Below, piece after piece: positions 16,410 to 25,490 of a DNA stretch of 64,000 bases (position 1 is its first letter; each line of letters starts with the position of its first letter). The position numbers and the translations under genes were made by a program. The notes under the pieces were generated by a model. That model ran no database searches. It had not been told where the DNA came from and worked only from the letters and a program-made list of their open reading frames with translations. Source of the DNA: Massilia mucilaginosa (GTDB taxonomy: Bacteria; Pseudomonadota; Gammaproteobacteria; Burkholderiales; Burkholderiaceae_D); NCBI RefSeq assembly GCF_011682145.1, contig NZ_WHJH01000003.1, positions 124,001-188,000 on the forward strand, written 5' to 3'.

Positions 16410-19400
16410 ATGAACGCCCCCGCACAAATCCAAGCACTCCTGGCCGAAACGCCAAATGGTCACGCCGCGACCCGCCTGCGCGAAATCCCTTATAACTACA
16501 CCTCGTTTTCGGATCGTGAGATCGTGATCCGCCTGCTGGGCGAGTCGTCCTGGGAACTGCTCGACGAATTGCGCGGCTCGCGCCAGACCGGGCGCTCGGC
16601 GCGCATGCTGTACGAAGTACTGGGCGATATCTGGGTGGTGCGGCGCAATCCGTACCTGCAGGACGACATGCTGGACAACCCGAAACGGCGCCAGGAACTG
16701 ATCGACGCGCTGCATCACCGCCTGGCCGAAGTCGACAAGCGCCGCACCAGCGTCGATGCGGAGGGCGGCGGCGACCCCACCGGCGAAGTGGCGCGCGCGC
16801 GCAGCGCCAACGTGGAAAAGCTGCTCAAGGCGGCGTCGAAAGCGGTCGAAGACTTCGGCAACGAGTTCCGCCAGACCTGGGATCTGCGCAAGCGCACCAC
16901 CAAGGTACTGGGCCGCTACACCGAAAAGCACAACATCTGCTTCGACGGCATGAAGCGGGTCGCCCACGTGACCGACGCCACCGACTGGCGCGTCGAATAC
17001 CCGTTCGTGGTGCTCACGCCCGACACCGAAGATGAAATGGCGGGCCTGGTCAAGGGCTGCATCGAACTCGGACTGACCATCATCCCGCGCGGCGGAGGAA
17101 CCGGCTATACCGGCGGCGCCATCCCGCTCACGCCCATGTCGGCCGTCATCAACACCGAAAAGCTGGTCACCCTGGGCGAGGTCGAAATGACCATGCTGCC
17201 CGGCGTGGACCATGAATACGCGACCATCCATTCGGGCGCCGGCGTGGTCACCAAACGCGTTTCCGACGCCGCCGAAAAGGCCGGCTTCGTGTTCGCGGTC
17301 GATCCAACATCGGCCGAAGCGTCCTGCATCGGCGGCAACGTCGCCATGAACGCCGGCGGCAAGAAGGCCGTCCTGTGGGGCACCGCGCTCGACAACCTGG
17401 CTTCGTGGAAGATGGTCGACCCCAACGGCGACTGGCTGGAAGTGACGCGCATCGGCCACAACCTGTCGAAGATCCACGACGCCCCGACCGCCACCTTCAA
17501 GCTCGAATGGACCCACCCGAACGCGCGCGGCGAAGCGAAAGATGCGCCGTTCAAGACCGAGATGCTGGTCATCGAAGGCAAGCGCTTCCGCAAGGAAGGC
17601 CTGGGCAAGGACGTCACCGACAAATTCCTGTCCGGCCTGCCGGGCATCCAGAAAGAAGGCTGCGATGGCCTGATCACGTCGGCGCGCTGGATCCTGCACA
17701 AGATGCCGAAGTACGCGCGCACCGTCTGCCTCGAATTCTTCGGCCAGGCGCGCGATGCGATTCCATCGATCGTCGAAATCAAGGATTACCTCGACGGCTT
17801 GCCGGCCAAGGGCGGCGCCTCGTTCGCCACCATCCGCCTGGCGGGCCTGGAGCATCTGGACGAGCGCTATCTGCGCGCGGTCGGCTACGCCACCAAATCG
17901 AAACGCGGCGTGCTGCCGAAAATGGCGCTGTTCGGCGACATCGTCGGCGACGACGAAAACGCGGTGGCGCAAGCCGCCTCGGAAGTGGTGCGCATCGCGA
18001 ACACCCGCGTGGGCGAAGGCTTTGTCGCCGTCAGCCCGGAAGCGCGCAAGAAGTTCTGGCTCGACCGCGCCCGCACGGCGGCCATTGCGCGCCACACCAA
18101 CGCCTTCAAGATCAACGAAGACGTGGTCATTCCGCTGAACCGCATGGGCGAGTACACCGACGGCATCGAGCGCATCAACATCGAACTGTCGATCAAGAAC
18201 AAGCTGCAACTGACCGACGAACTGCGCGCGTTTTTCGCCGCCGGCAATCTGCCGGTCGGTAAAAGCGACGACGCCTCGGGCGAGTCGATCGGCGACGAAG
18301 AAATGCTGGGCGACCGCGTGCAGCAGGCGAACGAACTGCTCGGCGCGGTGCACGCGCGCTGGACCTGGCTGCTGGCGCAACTCGACCAGCCGCTGGCCGG
18401 CGCGCGCGACGCCTTGCGCGCCATCGGCATGGAGCGTCTCGACGTCGTGTTCGACGAGCGCCTGGCGCAGCAGCCCGGCGCCACCCTGTTCGACGTGGTG
18501 CAGGACCGCACCGTGCGCGTCTCGTGGAAGCAGGAGATCCGCGCGCAACTGCGCCAGATCTTCAACGGCGCCGCCTACAAGCTGATTCTCGACGAGTCGA
18601 CCGCGATTCATCAAAAGGTGCTGCGTTCGCGCGTGTTCGTCGCGCTGCACATGCACGCCGGCGACGGCAACGTGCACACCAACCTGCCGGTCAACTCCGA
18701 CGACTACGCCATGCTGCAGGACGCCCACGAAGCCGTGGGCCGCATCATGAAGCTGGCGCGTTCGCTGGACGGCGTGATCTCGGGCGAGCATGGCATCGGC
18801 ATCACCAAGCTGGAATTTTTGACCGAAGACGAAATCGGCGAATTCCGCGACTACAAGCTGCGCATCGATCCGGAAGGCCGCTTCAACAAGGGCAAGCTGC
18901 TCAACCTGCCCGAGTTCGGGGCCGACCTGCGCAACGCCTATACGCCGTCGTTCGGCCTGATGGGCCACGAATCGCTGATCATGCAGCAGAGCGACATCGG
19001 CGAGATCGCCAACAGCATCAAGGACTGCCTGCGCTGCGGTAAATGCAAACCGGTTTGCACCACCCACGTGCCGCGCGCCAACCTGCTGTATTCGCCGCGC
19101 GACAAGATCCTGGCGACGTCCTCGCTGATCGAAGCGTTCCTGTACGAAGAACAGACCCGGCGCGGCGTCTCGATCAAGCACTGGGAAGAATTCGAAGACG
19201 TGGCCGACCACTGCACCGTGTGCCACAAGTGCGTCACGCCATGCCCGGTCAACATCGACTTCGGCGACGTGTCGATGAACATGCGTAACCTGCTGCGCAA
19301 GATGGACAAGAAGACCTTCCGCCCGGCCAATGCGGCGGCGATGTTCTTCCTCAACGCCACCGACCCGGTGACCATCAACGCCACGCGCCAGGTCATGGCC

Positions 19401-20438
19401 GGCTGGGGTTTCAAGGCGCAGCGCCTGGGCCACAACGTGCTGAAGAAGTTTGCCAGGAAGCAGACCCGCGCACCGCTGCCGACCACCGGCAAGACGCCCG
19501 TGCGCGAGCAGGTGATCCACTTCATCAACAAGAAAATGCCGGGCAACCTGCCCAAGAAAACCGCGCGCGCGCTGCTCGACATCGAAGACGACAAGATCAT
19601 CCCGATCATCCGCAACCCCAAGGTGACCACGGCCGATACCGAAGCCGTGTTCTACTTCCCCGGCTGCGGGTCGGAGCGCCTGTTCTCGCAAGTGGGCCTG
19701 GCCACGCAGGCCATGCTGTGGGAAGTCGGCGTGCAAACCGTGCTGCCGCCGGGCTACCTGTGCTGCGGCTATCCGCAGCGCGGCGCCGGCCAGTACGACA
19801 AGGCCGACAAGATGATGACCGATAACCGCGTGCTGTTCCACCGCATGGCCAACACGCTCAATTATCTCGACATCAAGACCGTGCTGGTTTCGTGCGGCAC
19901 CTGCTACGACCAGTTGGCGACCTATGAGTTCGACAAGATCTTCCCTGGCTGCCGCATCATGGACATTCACGAGTACCTGCTCGAAAAGGACATGAAGCTC
20001 GAAGGCGTCAGCGGTACGCGCTACATGTACCACGAGCCTTGCCACAATCCGATGAAGCTGCAGGATTCGGTCAAGACCGTCAATGCGCTGGTGTCGACGG
20101 TGGACAACGTCAAGATCGAAAAGAACGACCGCTGCTGCGGCGAATCCGGCACCTTCGGCGTATCGCGTCCCGACATCGCCACCCAGGTGCGCTTCCGCAA
20201 GGAAGGCGAGATGGAGAAGGGCGCCGACAAGCTGCGCGCCGATGGTTTTACCGGCGACGTCAAGATCCTGACCAGCTGCCCATCGTGCCTGCAAGGCCTG
20301 TCGCGCTACAACGACGATGCCGGCACCACCGCCGACTACATCGTCGTCGAAATGGCGCGCCACAAGCTGGGCGAAAACTGGCTGCCCGAATACGTGGCCC
20401 GTGCCAACAACGGCGGCATCGAGAGGGTGCTGGTATGA
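16410..20438 (+). CDS. giant FAD/Fe-S oxidoreductase (DUF3683; GlcD-GlcF-like fusion)
   Basis: A 1342-residue cytoplasmic protein. An N-terminal DUF3683-type region precedes an FAD-binding type-4 domain with '[13 protein letters not shown]' near 225-237. Next is a GlcD-like C-terminal flavin domain containing '[11 protein letters not shown]' and 'GEHGIG'. Two 4Fe-4S clusters follow, CxxCxxCxxxC beginning at residues 873 and 935. Last come two CCG cysteine-rich domains with CCG at 1118 and 1242. This architecture merges the parts of glycolate or D-lactate dehydrogenase into one chain and should oxidise a 2-hydroxy acid and pass electrons to quinone; the substrate is unproven. It heads an operon with the HIT gene (ATGA overlap). 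Confidence 0.88.
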   Translation: MNAPAQIQALLAETPNGHAATRLREIPYNYTSFSDREIVIRLLGESSWELLDELRGSRQTGRSARMLYEVLGDIWVVRRNPYLQDDMLDNPKRRQELIDALHHRLAEVDKRRTSVDAEGGGDPTGEVARARSANVEKLLKAASKAVEDFGNEFRQTWDLRKRTTKVLGRYTEKHNICFDGMKRVAHVTDATDWRVEYPFVVLTPDTEDEMAGLVKGCIELGLTIIPRGGGTGYTGGAIPLTPMSAVINTEKLVTLGEVEMTMLPGVDHEYATIHSGAGVVTKRVSDAAEKAGFVFAVDPTSAEASCIGGNVAMNAGGKKAVLWGTALDNLASWKMVDPNGDWLEVTRIGHNLSKIHDAPTATFKLEWTHPNARGEAKDAPFKTEMLVIEGKRFRKEGLGKDVTDKFLSGLPGIQKEGCDGLITSARWILHKMPKYARTVCLEFFGQARDAIPSIVEIKDYLDGLPAKGGASFATIRLAGLEHLDERYLRAVGYATKSKRGVLPKMALFGDIVGDDENAVAQAASEVVRIANTRVGEGFVAVSPEARKKFWLDRARTAAIARHTNAFKINEDVVIPLNRMGEYTDGIERINIELSIKNKLQLTDELRAFFAAGNLPVGKSDDASGESIGDEEMLGDRVQQANELLGAVHARWTWLLAQLDQPLAGARDALRAIGMERLDVVFDERLAQQPGATLFDVVQDRTVRVSWKQEIRAQLRQIFNGAAYKLILDESTAIHQKVLRSRVFVALHMHAGDGNVHTNLPVNSDDYAMLQDAHEAVGRIMKLARSLDGVISGEHGIGITKLEFLTEDEIGEFRDYKLRIDPEGRFNKGKLLNLPEFGADLRNAYTPSFGLMGHESLIMQQSDIGEIANSIKDCLRCGKCKPVCTTHVPRANLLYSPRDKILATSSLIEAFLYEEQTRRGVSIKHWEEFEDVADHCTVCHKCVTPCPVNIDFGDVSMNMRNLLRKMDKKTFRPANAAAMFFLNATDPVTINATRQVMAGWGFKAQRLGHNVLKKFARKQTRAPLPTTGKTPVREQVIHFINKKMPGNLPKKTARALLDIEDDKIIPIIRNPKVTTADTEAVFYFPGCGSERLFSQVGLATQAMLWEVGVQTVLPPGYLCCGYPQRGAGQYDKADKMMTDNRVLFHRMANTLNYLDIKTVLVSCGTCYDQLATYEFDKIFPGCRIMDIHEYLLEKDMKLEGVSGTRYMYHEPCHNPMKLQDSVKTVNALVSTVDNVKIEKNDRCCGESGTFGVSRPDIATQVRFRKEGEMEKGADKLRADGFTGDVKILTSCPSCLQGLSRYNDDAGTTADYIVVEMARHKLGENWLPEYVARANNGGIERVLV

Positions 20439-20869
20439 GCGCCGTCAACGGCTGCGAACTGTGCCAACTGGCGGTCGAACCGATCTGGCGCGACGACAAG
20501 CTGTCGGTCATCCTGGTCGACGACGCCGCCTATCCGGGCTTCTGCCGCGTGATCTGGAACGATCACGTGAAAGAGATGACCGACCTGGCGCCGAGCGACC
20601 GCGCGCTGTTCATGGACGCGGTCTGGCATGTGGAACTGGCGCTGCGCGATGTCTTGAAGCCGGCGAAAATCAACGTCGCCAGCCTTGGCAACATGACGCC
20701 GCACCTGCACTGGCACGTCATTCCGCGCTACGCCGACGATGCGCACTTCCCCAATCCGGTGTGGACGGTGGCGGTGCGCGCGACCGACGAACCGACCCTG
20801 GCGGAGCGCCGCGCGCTGCTGCCGAAACTGGCGGACGATATCGTCCGCCGCATGGAAAAATCAGCATGA
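20435..20869 (+). CDS. HIT-family nucleotide-binding hydrolase
   Basis: A 144-residue histidine-triad protein with the catalytic HxHxH motif in '[11 protein letters not shown]' and N-terminal cysteines 'CELCQL'. HIT proteins hydrolyse nucleotide phosphoramidates or dinucleotides. Its start overlaps the stop of the DUF3683 gene and its stop overlaps the DUF971 start, so the three are translationally coupled. In related bacteria the same HIT gene sits in this housekeeping string. Substrate unknown. Confidence 0.88.
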   Translation: MSAVNGCELCQLAVEPIWRDDKLSVILVDDAAYPGFCRVIWNDHVKEMTDLAPSDRALFMDAVWHVELALRDVLKPAKINVASLGNMTPHLHWHVIPRYADDAHFPNPVWTVAVRATDEPTLAERRALLPKLADDIVRRMEKSA

Positions 20870-21282
20870 ACCCGACCGCACTGACCGTCCACCAGAAATC
20901 GCGCGTGCTCGATATCGCCTTTGAAGACGGCAGCAGTTTTTCGATTCCGTTCGAGCTGCTGCGCGTGTACTCGCCGTCGGCCGAAGTGCGCGGCCACGGC
21001 CAGGGGCAGGAAGTGCTCCAGCTGGGCAAACGCAATGTGGGCGTCACGGCGCTCGAACCGGTGGGTAACTACGCGGTGCAGCCGACCTTCTCGGACGGCC
21101 ACAACACCGGCTTGTTTTCGTGGGATTACCTGTACAAGCTCGGTAACGAGCAGGCGACCCTGTGGGCCGATTACATGGCGCGCCTGCACGCAGCGGGCTT
21201 CGAAGGCGAGGCGGGCCGCGAACCGGGCGCCGTGCTGCCTGGCGCAGCCACAGCGCACAAGGGCTGCGGGCACAAGCACTAA
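20866..21282 (+). CDS. DUF971 (gamma-butyrobetaine hydroxylase-like N-terminal domain) protein
   Basis: A 138-residue protein carrying the DUF971 pattern 'IAFEDGSSFSIPFELLRVYSPSAEV' (split across a strand-turn), 'VGVTALEPVGNYAVQPTFSDGH' in part, and 'LFSWDYLYKLG'. The C-terminus is Cys/His-rich ('HKGCGHKH') and may bind metal. DUF971 proteins are linked to iron-sulfur carrier functions. In relatives this gene is normally followed by ubiE; here ubiE is 14.5 kb away, and a diverged second copy of this gene's 3' end lies at 23763-23894. Start overlaps the HIT stop by 4 nt. Confidence 0.88.
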   Translation: MNPTALTVHQKSRVLDIAFEDGSSFSIPFELLRVYSPSAEVRGHGQGQEVLQLGKRNVGVTALEPVGNYAVQPTFSDGHNTGLFSWDYLYKLGNEQATLWADYMARLHAAGFEGEAGREPGAVLPGAATAHKGCGHKH

Positions 21283-21406
21283 AAAGCAGACTTGCAACTG
21301 GCCGATATCGTTGTTCTTGGCGCGCTGATAGCTAATTGTGGATACGGTTTGCGAAAAATCCGGCAGCGGCGTAGTGTTGTGTTAACTTTGCTGCGGAGGT
21401 AACGAC

Positions 21407-22444
21407 ATGGCCGTTAACATCACGTTTCGGACTCAGTTGCTCGGAGGCGTCGCTGAGTTTTGCCATAGCAGCAAATTGCCATTTCTTGCCAACTCATTGC
21501 ATTTGGTTGAGCTTGTGGTTCTTCTGGCGCGATATATGGAAGAGGGCGTCAAGCTCGTTCCCAAAGTCTATTTGACCGATGACATGAAGCTGTTGAGTGC
21601 AATGCTTCCGGGCGGCGAACGCATGAAGATCGGAAGCACGAGCAGAGACGTCGACGGACTCAAGACCGCCATAAAGAAATGTGCTCCGCTTGCGGCTGGC
21701 GGGTGGATGATTTACATCGAGGACCTGGCTGGAACGATCGAATACGGCGTTTTCAAGGATTCCGGAAATCCCATTGCGGTGCTGGTCGATCAGGTTTTGA
21801 TGAGCGAGAACAATCCATTCTCGGTTGTAAAGGTTTTTCAAGTTGCTGATGAGTGTGTGGAAATTCGTTCGAATCAGGGGGCTTTTCATTATGTGTTCCT
21901 GAATCATCGCAAAGAAGACGCCGCGCCACCCTTGCAATTTCTCGACGAGTTGGTCCTGGCGATTGTGGCCAGGACGGACTCTAACGTTCGCGAGGCGGCG
22001 CACGGCTATGTCACCCGCCTGTTGTTTGACACTCTCCGAAAATCACACGGTTGCATCATTGCGGTCACGGACCTTGAGCAGCCGCCTGGCTTCCTGGCCG
22101 AAGACGGCGTCATTTTCGACGAGCCAATCGATTTCCCGGCATTAATCAACGAATTCAAAAAAGATCCTGCCCAACAGTCAAGACTTGAAAGCAAAGGCTA
22201 TTTGCTTCAGGGGATGCTCAACTCCGACGGGATCATTCTGTTCGACAGCAGCGGGCGTCTGCTTGGCTATAATTGTTTTGTCAAGCTGGAGCCCGAGGCG
22301 ACAGCCGCTGCCGGTGTTGTTCAAGGAGGAGCGCGTCGACGCGCTTTTCGCAGTCTTAGTGCAAAAGTTGGACACGACCTTCGTGCAGCGTTCATGCAGT
22401 CGCAAGACGGATGGTCCGAATTTAATGGGAGCGAACATGGATAA
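21407..22444 (+). CDS. DisA/DAC-like predicted nucleotide sensor (DACNV-type) protein
   Basis: A 345-residue protein. The C-terminal ~160 residues resemble the diadenylate-cyclase (DisA_N) fold: 'RKSHGCIIAV' (211-220), a DGA-like 'NSDGIILFD' (272-280), a modified RHR motif as 'GARRRAFRSL' (308-317) and 'SQDGWSEF' (332-339). The N-terminal half has 'GGWMIYIED' and 'IEYGVFKDSGNP', patterns I associate with the predicted sensor family DACNV. RRR replaces RHR and DGI replaces DGA, so cyclase activity is doubtful and ligand sensing more likely. GGAGGT (21395-21400) precedes the ATG. Base composition is lower in G+C than both flanks, and the gene overlaps its partner. Family call by inspection only. 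Confidence 0.7.
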   Translation: MAVNITFRTQLLGGVAEFCHSSKLPFLANSLHLVELVVLLARYMEEGVKLVPKVYLTDDMKLLSAMLPGGERMKIGSTSRDVDGLKTAIKKCAPLAAGGWMIYIEDLAGTIEYGVFKDSGNPIAVLVDQVLMSENNPFSVVKVFQVADECVEIRSNQGAFHYVFLNHRKEDAAPPLQFLDELVLAIVARTDSNVREAAHGYVTRLLFDTLRKSHGCIIAVTDLEQPPGFLAEDGVIFDEPIDFPALINEFKKDPAQQSRLESKGYLLQGMLNSDGIILFDSSGRLLGYNCFVKLEPEATAAAGVVQGGARRRAFRSLSAKVGHDLRAAFMQSQDGWSEFNGSEHG

Positions 22445-23756
22445 TATGACGGTTTGGCAGCAAGAAAATGGAACGCTTCCCGCGGAGGCGAAATCGCCCG
22501 TCCAAATTTCGGATTATGCATTGCAGTTGAGTACGAAGGATAAGGCTCAACTGGTTGCCGCGTTCGAATCGCGCCACTACGAAATGGCGGTCAGCTATTT
22601 GTGGGGAAAGACCATTACCGCTCTGAAAAAAGAGCTGGCCACCGTTGGCGTGCGCCTGTTGGGGGAAATGCTCGGAAAACTGGACGTCGATGAAGATGAC
22701 GACGTGGATGATATCCTGACTGTCAAGGATACGATACGTCTGGCGGAAGAGTTGGGAATTGTTTCCCCCACCGATGGTCTTCGACTCAGGCATACGTACG
22801 AACTGATAACGCACTTTTCCCAGATGGATTCTTTGGAAAGCGATTCGGAAGACATTGATGAATCGGAAGCGATATCTTCGCTAAAAGCCTGTGTGAAAGG
22901 CGTGTTGGGACGTCCGAAAATAGAAGTCGCAAAAAAATTCGTGGATTTTCGCAAGGCGTTGGAAGGGGCGACGCTGGTTGATGAGGATCCGCACGTCGTC
23001 ATGCTGAAGAGTTCGCCGTATTTTTTCTATAAGCTCACGATCAGTGTGCTCATGAGCGCAGCGAAGAAAAATGCGGGCGGAAATTTGGACCATGCCCTTG
23101 CAAATATCAATGTGGTGGTGCCGGCTATCTGGCCAAGTTTGCGCGATACGGAAAAATGGCAAATCGGGCGGACTTACGCGGAAGCGTATGCGGATGGCAA
23201 AACCACGGTTGTGAGCGGTTTGAAGAGCGCGCTGCTGAAGGTGAAGGGTTTCGATTTCGTCCCTGAAAATCTTCGCAGCGACGCGTTTGTGAAAGCCGCC
23301 GATGCAATCATAAAAGCCCATGAAGGGCTCAATAACTTTTATAACGAAGCGTCACCAGTAAAGAATTTGGCGAAGCTGGGTACGACGATTCCGACTCCTG
23401 CGCTACCTGCTTGCATTACCGCTTTGCTTTGCGTTGTATTGGGCAACTCGTACGGCGTCGCCTGGGCCGCTGCGGAAGAAGCGTCCCAGATGCTAAACCG
23501 CCTGACCCAGGAGCGTTGGTCCTATTATCTGAACAGTGTTTTTGCGGGTGATATCCGTGTGATTGGAAAATTGACGTCTGACAAGCCATTGAAACGTTGG
23601 ATAGATTTCGCCGAGCAGCATGGTTTCCGGGATATAGAATTGAAAGATGCTACGGTGAGTCAACTGGTACGAGCGTCGTCCGAGAAGGACGTGAGTAAGA
23701 CCGCGCGGATTGCTGCTCGGTTAATGAACGAGTACTACGGTCGTACGCCGCCTTGA
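22437..23756 (+). CDS. uncharacterised helical protein, partner of the DACNV-like gene
   Basis: A 439-residue protein that I do not recognise. It is probably mostly helical and cytoplasmic. Visible features are an early region around 'VSYLWGKTITALKKEL', a very acidic patch 'DVDEDDDVDDI' near residue 85, a second acidic patch 'SLESDSEDIDESEA' near 140, and one moderately hydrophobic stretch near 335-365 ('ITALLCVVLGNSYGVAW') that could be a buried helix. ATG 22437 overlaps the upstream stop by 8 nt and has GGGAG 5 nt before it, so the two genes are coupled. Codon use and lower G+C match the upstream gene and differ from the rest of the window, suggesting joint transfer. It could be the effector of the pair. 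Confidence 0.75.
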   Translation: MDNMTVWQQENGTLPAEAKSPVQISDYALQLSTKDKAQLVAAFESRHYEMAVSYLWGKTITALKKELATVGVRLLGEMLGKLDVDEDDDVDDILTVKDTIRLAEELGIVSPTDGLRLRHTYELITHFSQMDSLESDSEDIDESEAISSLKACVKGVLGRPKIEVAKKFVDFRKALEGATLVDEDPHVVMLKSSPYFFYKLTISVLMSAAKKNAGGNLDHALANINVVVPAIWPSLRDTEKWQIGRTYAEAYADGKTTVVSGLKSALLKVKGFDFVPENLRSDAFVKAADAIIKAHEGLNNFYNEASPVKNLAKLGTTIPTPALPACITALLCVVLGNSYGVAWAAAEEASQMLNRLTQERWSYYLNSVFAGDIRVIGKLTSDKPLKRWIDFAEQHGFRDIELKDATVSQLVRASSEKDVSKTARIAARLMNEYYGRTPP

Positions 23757-23762
23757 AGCGCC

Positions 23763-23894
23763 ATGGCGCTCGAACCGCTGCGGAGCTACGCGGTGCGGCC
23801 GATCTTCTCGGACATGCATGACACCGGCTTGTTTTCGTGGGATCAGCTGTACAAGCCCGCTAACGAGCACGCGCACAAGGGCTGCGGACACCAT
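23763..23894 (+). pseudogene. diverged, internally deleted second 3' end of the DUF971 gene
   Basis: Six bases after the cassette, the frame from ATG 23763 reads 'MALEPLRSYAVRPIFSD', 'HDTGLFSWDQLYKPANEH' and then 'AHKGCGHH'. This matches the DUF971 gene from about 21048 to 21276, in the same orientation, but lacks ~33 residues between 'NE' and 'AHKGCG'. Identity over the aligned DNA is roughly four in five bases, so it is not a fresh duplicate. It marks the right edge of the inserted two-gene block. Confidence 0.8.
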
Positions 23895-23919
23895 CCCGAT
23901 TTTTCCTTCCATCGCCGAT

Positions 23920-24346
23920 GCGAACCGTGACCGTATCGCCATCAGCGCCAGCGCTGACAACATGGACGGTCACTTTGCCGGCCGTGAGCGACTGTCCTGC
24001 GCCCAGCGTCGCCGGCAGCCGGTCCGATCACCTTGATCGGTCCATTGCCGCTCCCCGCCGCGGTGTCGATCAAATAGACCAGCGCGCCTTCCCGGGCCAT
24101 GCCGGTGTCATACCCGGTGGCCCGGCGACTTTCGATCATGAGGGCGGTGCTGGCGCCGGTCGGTACCAGCACCGCCTTCATGCCGTCCGCTTTCTTGATG
24201 GGGCTGAGCGCCGTGGTTTGTTCGCCCAGGACGGCCAGCGCAGCGGCCAGCAACTGCTGACCAATCTGGCCCAGGGCGAGAACCTGAGCATCCGCCAGCT
24301 CTACCTGCGCATCGCGAGTGGGCGCGGTCGATGGCTTCAACATCAT
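23920..24346 (-). pseudogene. C-terminal remnant of a secreted M6-like peptidase, frameshifted
   Basis: From ATG 24346 the minus strand reads 'LSPIKKADGMKAVLVP', 'ALMIESRRATGYD' and 'GALVYLIDTAAGSGNGPIKV', resembling the C-terminal part of M6/immune-inhibitor-A-like secreted proteases. After 'IKVIGP' the homology continues in another frame ('LPATLGAGQSLTAGKVTVHV', then 'GDTVTVRIG'), so a one-base indel is present. The catalytic domain is missing. Its first codon overlaps the stop of the upstream minus-strand gene. It is a decayed fragment; the family call is moderate. Confidence 0.55.
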
Positions 24347-25413
24347 GCCGCCATCGCCTGCGCCGGCACGCCGGCCGACTGCATCGCGCCGGCACGGGCG
24401 TAGATCGCGGCGGCTACCGGGGAATTCAATTCGACCACCAGGCGGCGCCGTTCGGCCGGCGCCAGCTGCTCGTTGATCTGCTTGAAAATCTCCAGCGGTC
24501 CGAGCTCCTGCGCCTTGAGCTGCACGCCCAGCGCATCGACCATCGGATACTCCGCCAGCTTGGCGATGACGTCGTCGACATCCATGCCCGCGTGGATGAC
24601 GATCAGCTGCGGTTCGAGCCGCGACCAGGTGTCGACGGTCAGTTTGAGCTTGCGCCTGGTGTTGTCGAGCAGTGCCACCTGCACGGCGTCGCGCCAGGCC
24701 ACGTGGTTGATCTCGAGCGCGTGGTCGAGCTGCTGGCCGTGCAGGGTATCGGCGGCGCCCTGCGCGGCGGCGTGCGACTTGATTTCGGCCAGGGTTGGTG
24801 CGGCTTTGAGCTGGTGATCCATGCGCGCCGAATGCACGCGCTCGAACAGCACGATCAGGTTGTTGACGTCGAGCGCTCGCCCTTCGGCCGTGGAGGCAAA
24901 CGCTTCGACCGCCGACCGCCACGCCGGATTTTGCTTCGGTTCGACCGTCAGGGTGGCCAGGCGCATGGGGCGCGCACCGGGCGCGCCGCTCAGCACCCCC
25001 ATGGTGCCGCTGCCCGAGAGCTTGAAGAATTCGACGAACGGGCGCATGCCGCGCTGCAGGCCCACCAGGCCGACGATCTTGTTGTCGGGGTGCTGGCCGA
25101 TGATGTACACGCGGTCGTTTTCGTCGGACGCGAAGGTGCCGATCAGTTTCATGCGGTGGTTGGTCATGCCCGACCACAGTTTTTTCATCTCGGCGTAGGC
25201 CTCGGCATCTTCTTCGCCGATGTATTCACGTCCCAGCGGCTGTACGCGCAGGCGCACGCGTGCCGTTTGCTCGACCAGATACGGTGCATACAGCTTGAAA
25301 TCGCCGGCCAGCCTGCTGACTTGACTGCGCTGCAGGTAGAAGTAACCAGCCGCCACGGCGCCGGCCACGATCGCCAGCACCGCAATAATCATCAGAAAAG
25401 TAAACATGCTCAT
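24343..25413 (-). CDS. membrane-anchored protein of unknown function
   Basis: A 356-residue protein with one N-terminal transmembrane helix (about 4-27), then a soluble region with no recognised domain. Readable features include 'YIGEEDAEAYAEM', 'VYIIGQHPDNKIVGLVGL' and the C-terminal 'EIFKQINEQLAPAERRRLV'. The short N-terminus before the helix suggests a signal anchor with the bulk outside the cytoplasm, or a cytoplasmic protein tethered to the membrane; orientation is uncertain. G+C and codon use match the chromosome. It lies 77 bp after glpR on the same strand and is followed by the protease remnant. Confidence 0.7.
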   Translation of the reverse strand: MSMFTFLMIIAVLAIVAGAVAAGYFYLQRSQVSRLAGDFKLYAPYLVEQTARVRLRVQPLGREYIGEEDAEAYAEMKKLWSGMTNHRMKLIGTFASDENDRVYIIGQHPDNKIVGLVGLQRGMRPFVEFFKLSGSGTMGVLSGAPGARPMRLATLTVEPKQNPAWRSAVEAFASTAEGRALDVNNLIVLFERVHSARMDHQLKAAPTLAEIKSHAAAQGAADTLHGQQLDHALEINHVAWRDAVQVALLDNTRRKLKLTVDTWSRLEPQLIVIHAGMDVDDVIAKLAEYPMVDALGVQLKAQELGPLEIFKQINEQLAPAERRRLVVELNSPVAAAIYARAGAMQSAGVPAQAMAA

Positions 25414-25490
25414 TGGCTAACAAAACAGGGGGAGACAGGGTAACACCAATCATCCCCCAAAAACCGCCAGCGGCCCAGCGCTCAGCTTGA

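Noticed and set aside
16386-20363. 1325-residue minus-strand frame opposite the DUF3683 gene
   Set aside because: Very long, but it mirrors codons of a well-supported oxidoreductase; no recognisable domain.
21407-23756. Reading the cassette as a toxin-antitoxin or restriction-modification pair
   Set aside because: Sizes are too large for a type II toxin-antitoxin pair, and no methyltransferase, nuclease or helicase motif is visible.
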